Program-made: the position numbers and the translations under genes
Notes under the pieces: model-generated
Seen by the model: only the letters and a program-made list of their open reading frames with translations
Database searches by the model: none
What the model was told of the DNA's origin: nothing
NCBI GenBank assembly: GCA_023259235.1
Contig: JAHFQQ010000035.1
Location: 1-17,036, forward strand
Length of the DNA stretch: 17,036 nt
Source of the DNA: Polaromonas sp.
GTDB lineage: Bacteria > Pseudomonadota > Gammaproteobacteria > Burkholderiales > Burkholderiaceae_C
Reading direction: 5' to 3'
Shown here: one piece after another, positions 13,466 to 17,036 of the stretch
Numbering within the stretch: position 1 is the first letter of the stretch
Layout of the letters: each line of letters opens with the position of its first letter

Positions 13466-14763
13466 GCGACCTGGGCGTCACCGCGCTGCTGGTGCTTTCC
13501 ATGTTCCTGATTCTGGGCACCGGCGTCTGGATTGGCCTGACGCTGTCTGGCGTGGCCTGGATCGGCATGCAACTGTTCACCTCGCGCGTGGCGGGCGATG
13601 CCATGGCGGTCACCATCTGGGGCTCGGCATCAAGCTGGACGCTGACCGCGCTGCCGCTGTTCATCTGGATGGGCGAAATACTGTTTCGCACCCGGCTGTC
13701 GCAGGACATGTTCAAGGGCCTGGCGCCCTGGATGCAGGGCCTGCCTGGCCGGCTGCTGCACACCAACGTGGTCGGCTGCACCATTTTCGCGGCGGTATCG
13801 GGCTCCAGCGCGGCCACCTGCGCCACCATTGGAAAAATGACGCTGCCCGAGCTCACGCGGCGCGGCTACCCCGAGCACATGGTGATCGGCACGCTGGCCG
13901 GTTCCGCCACCCTGGGCCTGCTGATTCCGCCGTCCATCATCATGATTGTCTACGGCGTCAGCGCGGATGTCTCGATTGCCAGGCTGTTTATCGCCGGCGT
14001 GTTGCCGGGGCTGATGCTGGCGCTGCTGTTCTCCGGCTACATCGTGGTCTGGGCGCTGCGCCACCCCGGGCAGATTCCGCCCGCCGATGAAAAGACGACA
14101 TTGCTGCAAAAGCTCGCGGCATCCCGCGCGCTGATTCCGGTGGTCTTGCTGATCGTTGCGGTGCTGGGCTCCATTTACTCCGGCATTGCCACGGCCACCG
14201 AAGCCGCGGCGGTGGGCGTGGTGGGCGCGCTGCTGATTTCGGCGCTGCAAGGCTCAATGAACTGGACCACCTTTCGCGACGCGCTGATGGGAGCCACGCG
14301 CCTGTATTGCATGATCGCGCTGATTCTGGCCGGTGCGGCGTTCCTGACGCTCTCAATGGGCTACATCGGACTGCCGCGCCATCTGGCCGAATGGATTGCG
14401 ACGCTGGGCTTGAGCCAGGGCCAGCTGATCCTGGCGCTGACCTTCTTTTTCATTGTGCTCGGCTGCTTTCTCGACGGCATTTCCATGGTGGTGCTGACCA
14501 TGGGCGTGCTGATGCCAACCATCCAGAAGGCCGGCATTGACCCGATCTGGTTTGGCATTTTCATCGTGCTGGTGGTTGAAATGGCGCAGATCACGCCGCC
14601 CGTCGGCTTCAACCTGTTTGTGCTGCAGGGCATGACCGGCAAAGAGCTGACCTGGATCGCCAGGGTCACGCTGCCCATGTTTTTCCTGATGTGCGCGGCC
14701 GTCGTCATCACCTATGCGTTCCCGCAGATCGTCACCTGGCTGCCGCGGCAGATGAGCGGATAG
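13462..14763 (+). CDS. dctM: TRAP transporter large permease DctM
   Basis: This 433-residue polytopic membrane protein has about a dozen hydrophobic segments, the usual size for DctM. Typical blocks are the N-terminal VLSMFLILGTGVWIGLTLSG, the loop AAVSGSSAATCATIGKMTLPE (with the conserved SGSS-A-T), GTLAGSATLGLLIPPSIIMIVYG and the C-terminal ITPPVGFNLFVLQG. This subunit is the transport channel, which works as a sodium symporter with DctQ and DctP. The start at 13462 overlaps the stop of a 12-codon leader. It ends 35 bases before crcB, which has no visible promoter of its own. Confidence 0.92.
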   Translation: MSDLGVTALLVLSMFLILGTGVWIGLTLSGVAWIGMQLFTSRVAGDAMAVTIWGSASSWTLTALPLFIWMGEILFRTRLSQDMFKGLAPWMQGLPGRLLHTNVVGCTIFAAVSGSSAATCATIGKMTLPELTRRGYPEHMVIGTLAGSATLGLLIPPSIIMIVYGVSADVSIARLFIAGVLPGLMLALLFSGYIVVWALRHPGQIPPADEKTTLLQKLAASRALIPVVLLIVAVLGSIYSGIATATEAAAVGVVGALLISALQGSMNWTTFRDALMGATRLYCMIALILAGAAFLTLSMGYIGLPRHLAEWIATLGLSQGQLILALTFFFIVLGCFLDGISMVVLTMGVLMPTIQKAGIDPIWFGIFIVLVVEMAQITPPVGFNLFVLQGMTGKELTWIARVTLPMFFLMCAAVVITYAFPQIVTWLPRQMSG

Positions 14764-14798
14764 GCCATAATCTCGCCAGGTCACGACGAACCGCACCC

Positions 14799-15188
14799 AT
14801 GATCTACTCGATTCTTGCCATTTGCGCCGGTGCCTGCGTTGGCGCATTGTCTCGCTGGGGCCTGGCGTTGTGGCTGAACCCCGACGGACTCATTCCCTGG
14901 GGCACGCTGGCCGCCAACCTGATCGGCGGCTATCTGGTGGGCGTGTGCATCGCCCTATTCGAGGCCATGCCGCAGCTCGATCCGGTCTGGCGCCTGATGC
15001 TGGTCACCGGTTTTCTGGGCGCGCTCACAACGTTTTCAACCTTCTCGGCCGAAGTCGCGATTTACCTGACCGAAGAGCGCTATGGGCTGGCCATCACCAC
15101 AGCAGTGGTGCATGTGATAGGTTCACTGGTCCTGACCATTGTGGGTATTAAAAGCACTATGCTTTTTATAGCTGCCCGTGCCCAGTAG
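14799..15188 (+). CDS. crcB: fluoride ion channel CrcB/Fluc
   Basis: This 129-residue protein has four membrane helices and exports fluoride as an antiparallel dimer. Key residues are present: R19 in GALSRW, the pore asparagine N40 in GTLAANLIGGYLVG, and the phenylalanine box GFLGALTTFSTFSAEV with F79 and F82. These positions run 3-4 lower than R23/N43/F82/F85 of the Bordetella channel. The ATG is preceded by only a weak ribosome site. I see no fluoride riboswitch in the 35 bases after dctM, so it is probably read from the TRAP operon or from a distant promoter. Its last residues (from about KSTMLFIAARAQ) and stop lie in copy 3 of the dispersed repeat, so the native end seems lost. This tail follows the last helix and may be tolerated. 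Confidence 0.93.
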   Translation: MIYSILAICAGACVGALSRWGLALWLNPDGLIPWGTLAANLIGGYLVGVCIALFEAMPQLDPVWRLMLVTGFLGALTTFSTFSAEVAIYLTEERYGLAITTAVVHVIGSLVLTIVGIKSTMLFIAARAQ

Positions 15189-15205
15189 ATAAGGGCCAGA
15201 TACAG
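15149..15205 (+). repeat. dispersed family repeat, copy 3 (forms the end of crcB)
   Basis: The sequence has AAAAGC-ACTAT-GCTTTT (a 6-bp hairpin), ATAGCT (15168-15173), GCCCGTGCCC, GATAAGGGCCAGA and an AT-rich tail. It lines up with copies 1 and 2 at ATAGCT, GCCC, AAGGGC and GA. It encodes the last 12-13 residues and the stop of crcB and then continues into the gap before the lipase-like gene. Confidence 0.6.
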
Positions 15206-15267
15206 ATTTCTATATCAATGCGCCGGCGAGCGGGATTCCAGCCGGTATTGAAAGCGAACTTCCCGGT

Positions 15268-16443
15268 TCAAAGATCTTTCGCTACCCTTGCGAAGGTGTC
15301 CAATATGAACCGCCAAAAGGGCAGCACGCACTCTGCGTGTCCCGCAGGTAGCGCATTGCAGTCAGTCAGGGTAACGAGATCTCCAGCGCCTCTGGCGCGC
15401 ATGGCTTGCAAGGTGGTGGTCGCATTCAGGTAAGAGACCGTGCGGTCGTCACGACCATGAAAAAAATTCACCGGGACCTCCGGGCGCCAGTCGTTCACGT
15501 CGCTCAGGATTTCAATGGCCGATCTGTCGTCAGCAAAATAGTTGTCAATGACCGTCGGCATGAAGGTCACATCGCTATCGCCTCCCAACGCCAGCCGGAG
15601 CAATTGATCGCGCACATTGTGCCGATCGGCATCACTGAGAAATCTCAGAAATCCCGGGTTAAGCAAATCGCCAATCAGGGGGTTCGCCTGACGGACAAGT
15701 TTGAGATCTTCGTCCATGGTCAGGCCGACGTCATAGGGGCCAGCGCCTGGAGCCACGCTGACAACTTCATGGCGATGCGTCGAAGCTCCGGCCTGCAGCG
15801 CTCTTTGGGTCGCCATCGTCACATAGCCTCCTTCGGAGTATCCGGCCAGAAAGAGCTGCTTGTTGTCGGGTACATGCTGCGTCTGCCGCCAGTACTTTGC
15901 CGCAGTCAGCATATCGATGACCGCTGATGCCGAGGGACCGGACAGCAGGTAGGGATGGCTGGCGCCCTTCGATACCCCGTAGCCAACGTAGTCAGCGGAC
16001 AAGACGATATAGCCGAGCGATGCCAGTACCACCTCCGGACTTCCCACCTCCGCGAGATTGCTCGGTGCTTCGGCATCCTTGGTGAGGGTGCCGTGTTGAT
16101 AGCTGAATACCGGGCTGAGGGAATTGGCCGGCTTTTGAGGCAGCGCAACCAATGCAGAGGCAAGTATCTCCTGGCCCTGCCCATCCAGCGTCAGATAGGT
16201 CAGGCGATAAGCCTGCACTGCATACCGCGGAACGGCCCGAAATGCCGAGTCTCCTGCGACATCCATCGCCGCTGTGATTTCGGCGGTTGTCATTGTCTTG
16301 ATGGGTACGGCTTCCCTGAATTCACCAGGTCCGACGACATTGACTACGGGCGGCTCTTGCACGGCAGCTGGCGGGGAATCGTTGCCTGCGCCGCCGCAGC
16401 CGCTCAGATACAGCGCGCAAATCAGGATGCCTAAATTTCGCAT
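15268..16443 (-). CDS. secreted lipase-like alpha/beta hydrolase, lipoprotein
   Basis: This 391-residue protein is probably anchored to the outer membrane. It starts with a lipoprotein signal MRNLGILICALYLSGC, where the lipobox is LSGC and the modified cysteine is C16, followed by a GGAGNDSPP linker. The hydrolase domain resembles the secretory lipase (LIP, PF03583-like) group: SYQHGT (114-119), an SADYVGYG strand (149-156), the nucleophile GYSEG with S203, the acid in HGRDDRTV (D332 or D333) and H369 in PAGH. C362 and C372 flank the histidine and could form a disulfide. The substrate is not evident; an ester, triglyceride or polyester is possible. I chose the ATG at 16443 because it gives a clean signal peptide; an ATG at 16479 would add 12 residues. 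No good ribosome site is visible for either. Third-base GC seems lower than in the neighbours, so it may be acquired. Confidence 0.78.
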   Translation of the reverse strand: MRNLGILICALYLSGCGGAGNDSPPAAVQEPPVVNVVGPGEFREAVPIKTMTTAEITAAMDVAGDSAFRAVPRYAVQAYRLTYLTLDGQGQEILASALVALPQKPANSLSPVFSYQHGTLTKDAEAPSNLAEVGSPEVVLASLGYIVLSADYVGYGVSKGASHPYLLSGPSASAVIDMLTAAKYWRQTQHVPDNKQLFLAGYSEGGYVTMATQRALQAGASTHRHEVVSVAPGAGPYDVGLTMDEDLKLVRQANPLIGDLLNPGFLRFLSDADRHNVRDQLLRLALGGDSDVTFMPTVIDNYFADDRSAIEILSDVNDWRPEVPVNFFHGRDDRTVSYLNATTTLQAMRARGAGDLVTLTDCNALPAGHAECVLPFWRFILDTFARVAKDL

Positions 16444-16542
16444 CGGTCTGCAATGTGAAACGAGCCAGGAAGTCATCATCCCAAATCATACCGGCGTGGG
16501 GTGAATTGTCCACCGCAGTGATTTGTCACTACCCGATTTAAA

Positions 16543-16659
16543 TCACGCTGATGCCGCCATCAATGAATTTTTCTGGCGCAGCAGCAGTGCACAGCACACC
16601 AGCGTTGGCATGGCCTGGATCGCCAGCGTCACGGCCAGCATCGACCAGTTATTCTTCAA
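16543..16659 (-). CDS. doubtful 38-codon ORF, one membrane segment, or remnant of a transporter end
   Basis: From a TTG start this frame encodes KNNWSMLAVTLAIQAMPTL, VCCALLLRQ and a short KNSLMAASA tail, i.e. one hydrophobic helix and a basic flank. The frame stays open upstream to 16701 but with no ATG. It looks like the last helix of a major-facilitator-type transporter, or a small membrane protein, between the lipase-like gene and the GST. I see no strong ribosome site. The rest of the 16444-16691 gap holds nothing else I can support. Confidence 0.2.
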   Translation of the reverse strand: MKNNWSMLAVTLAIQAMPTLVCCALLLRQKNSLMAASA

Positions 16660-16691
16660 AGTCAGTCTTTCACCGGAGAGTTCGAGCAGCC

Positions 16692-17036
16692 TCAGGCATC
16701 AAGCTCCGGGTAGCGCCGGAAGATGCCGTCCTCATTGAACGCAAGGCGGCGTTCGCTGCGCAGGTAAGCCGACACCCGGGCGTGCTGCGCCACGCGCTCA
16801 TGCAGCGTCCACACCAGCGGAGTCTGCTTCAAGGCGCGCCGGGTCGCCTTGGGGAACGCATAGAGCAGGCCCGCCACCAACTGGAACAGCGACAGGTCGG
16901 CATAGCTCAGGCGCGCGCCCACCAGATGCTTGCTGCCCTTCGGGTTGCGCGCCAGCACGGCCTCCAGCCAGCCGAGAAATTTTGGCATGCGCTGGCTGCG
17001 AAATTCTTTCGCGGCCAGCGCCGCTTGCGCCTTTTG
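16692..17036 (-). CDS. glutathione S-transferase, C-terminal part (runs off the window)
   Basis: The visible 114 residues are the all-helical C-terminal domain of a cytosolic glutathione S-transferase. The segment LVGARLSYADLSLFQLVAGL carries the conserved aspartate of the GST folding box (S/T-x-x-D), and the chain ends in SERRLAFNEDGIFRRYPELDA. The frame is still open at the right edge, so the thioredoxin-like glutathione-binding domain and the start lie outside. Such enzymes join glutathione to electrophiles or act as peroxidases; the class cannot be set from this part. The gene faces left toward the lipase-like gene, with a gap of 248 bases. Confidence 0.85.
   Translation of the reverse strand, partial: QKAQAALAAKEFRSQRMPKFLGWLEAVLARNPKGSKHLVGARLSYADLSLFQLVAGLLYAFPKATRRALKQTPLVWTLHERVAQHARVSAYLRSERRLAFNEDGIFRRYPELDA

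Noticed and set aside
11899..13572. Long minus-strand open frame (557 codons) opposite dctP and dctQ
   Set aside because: It has the same shadow character, with low-complexity His/Gln/Arg-rich translation and no ribosome site. The plus-strand genes have clear signal peptide and family motifs.

Overview
The window is chromosomal DNA of a GC-rich Gram-negative bacterium. Gene content and gene order fit a betaproteobacterium, most likely Comamonadaceae (Polaromonas/Rhodoferax-like). This placement is inferred from protein style and from dispersed repeats of a kind I associate with that family; no database search was possible. I see no rRNA, tRNA, CRISPR array, integrase or complete insertion sequence.

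Left region (about 60-6834): a divergent pair of transcription units that looks like an arsenosugar (methylated organoarsenical) biosynthesis locus. Rightwards run an MTA-phosphorylase-like gene, the radical SAM gene arsS, two arsenosugar-type glycosyltransferases (TIGR04283 and TIGR04282/DUF2064 types) and the arsenite methyltransferase arsM. Leftwards runs a fusion of a VTT/TVP38 membrane domain to a mercuric-reductase-like flavoprotein disulfide reductase. The likely logic is that ArsM makes dimethylarsenic, ArsS attaches a 5'-deoxyadenosyl group from SAM, the phosphorylase removes adenine, and the glycosyltransferases decorate the ribose.

Middle region (6847-7550): a broken dinB-family gene, interrupted by a palindromic MITE-like element and also frameshifted, followed by a dispersed family repeat.

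Right-middle region (7550-14763): a catabolic unit of a one-chain 5-oxoprolinase (HyuA-HyuB fusion) and a MarR-like regulator, transcribed leftwards, divergent from a complete TRAP transporter (DctP, DctQ, DctM). The intergenic region holds a TCAACA-AAA-TGTTGA palindrome that contains a -35-like hexamer on each strand. Import and ATP-dependent opening of 5-oxoproline (pyroglutamate) is the natural reading. The oxoprolinase carries, in frame, a second palindromic element related to the one in dinB.

Right end (14799-17036): a CrcB/Fluc fluoride channel, a secreted lipase-like lipoprotein, a doubtful 38-codon ORF, and the 3' part of a glutathione S-transferase gene that runs off the window.

The most unusual theme is repeats inside coding sequence. 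Two related inverted-repeat elements (one tolerated in frame, one destructive) and three copies of a roughly 55-bp dispersed repeat occur here, and two of those three copies supply the last codons and the stop codon of a gene.
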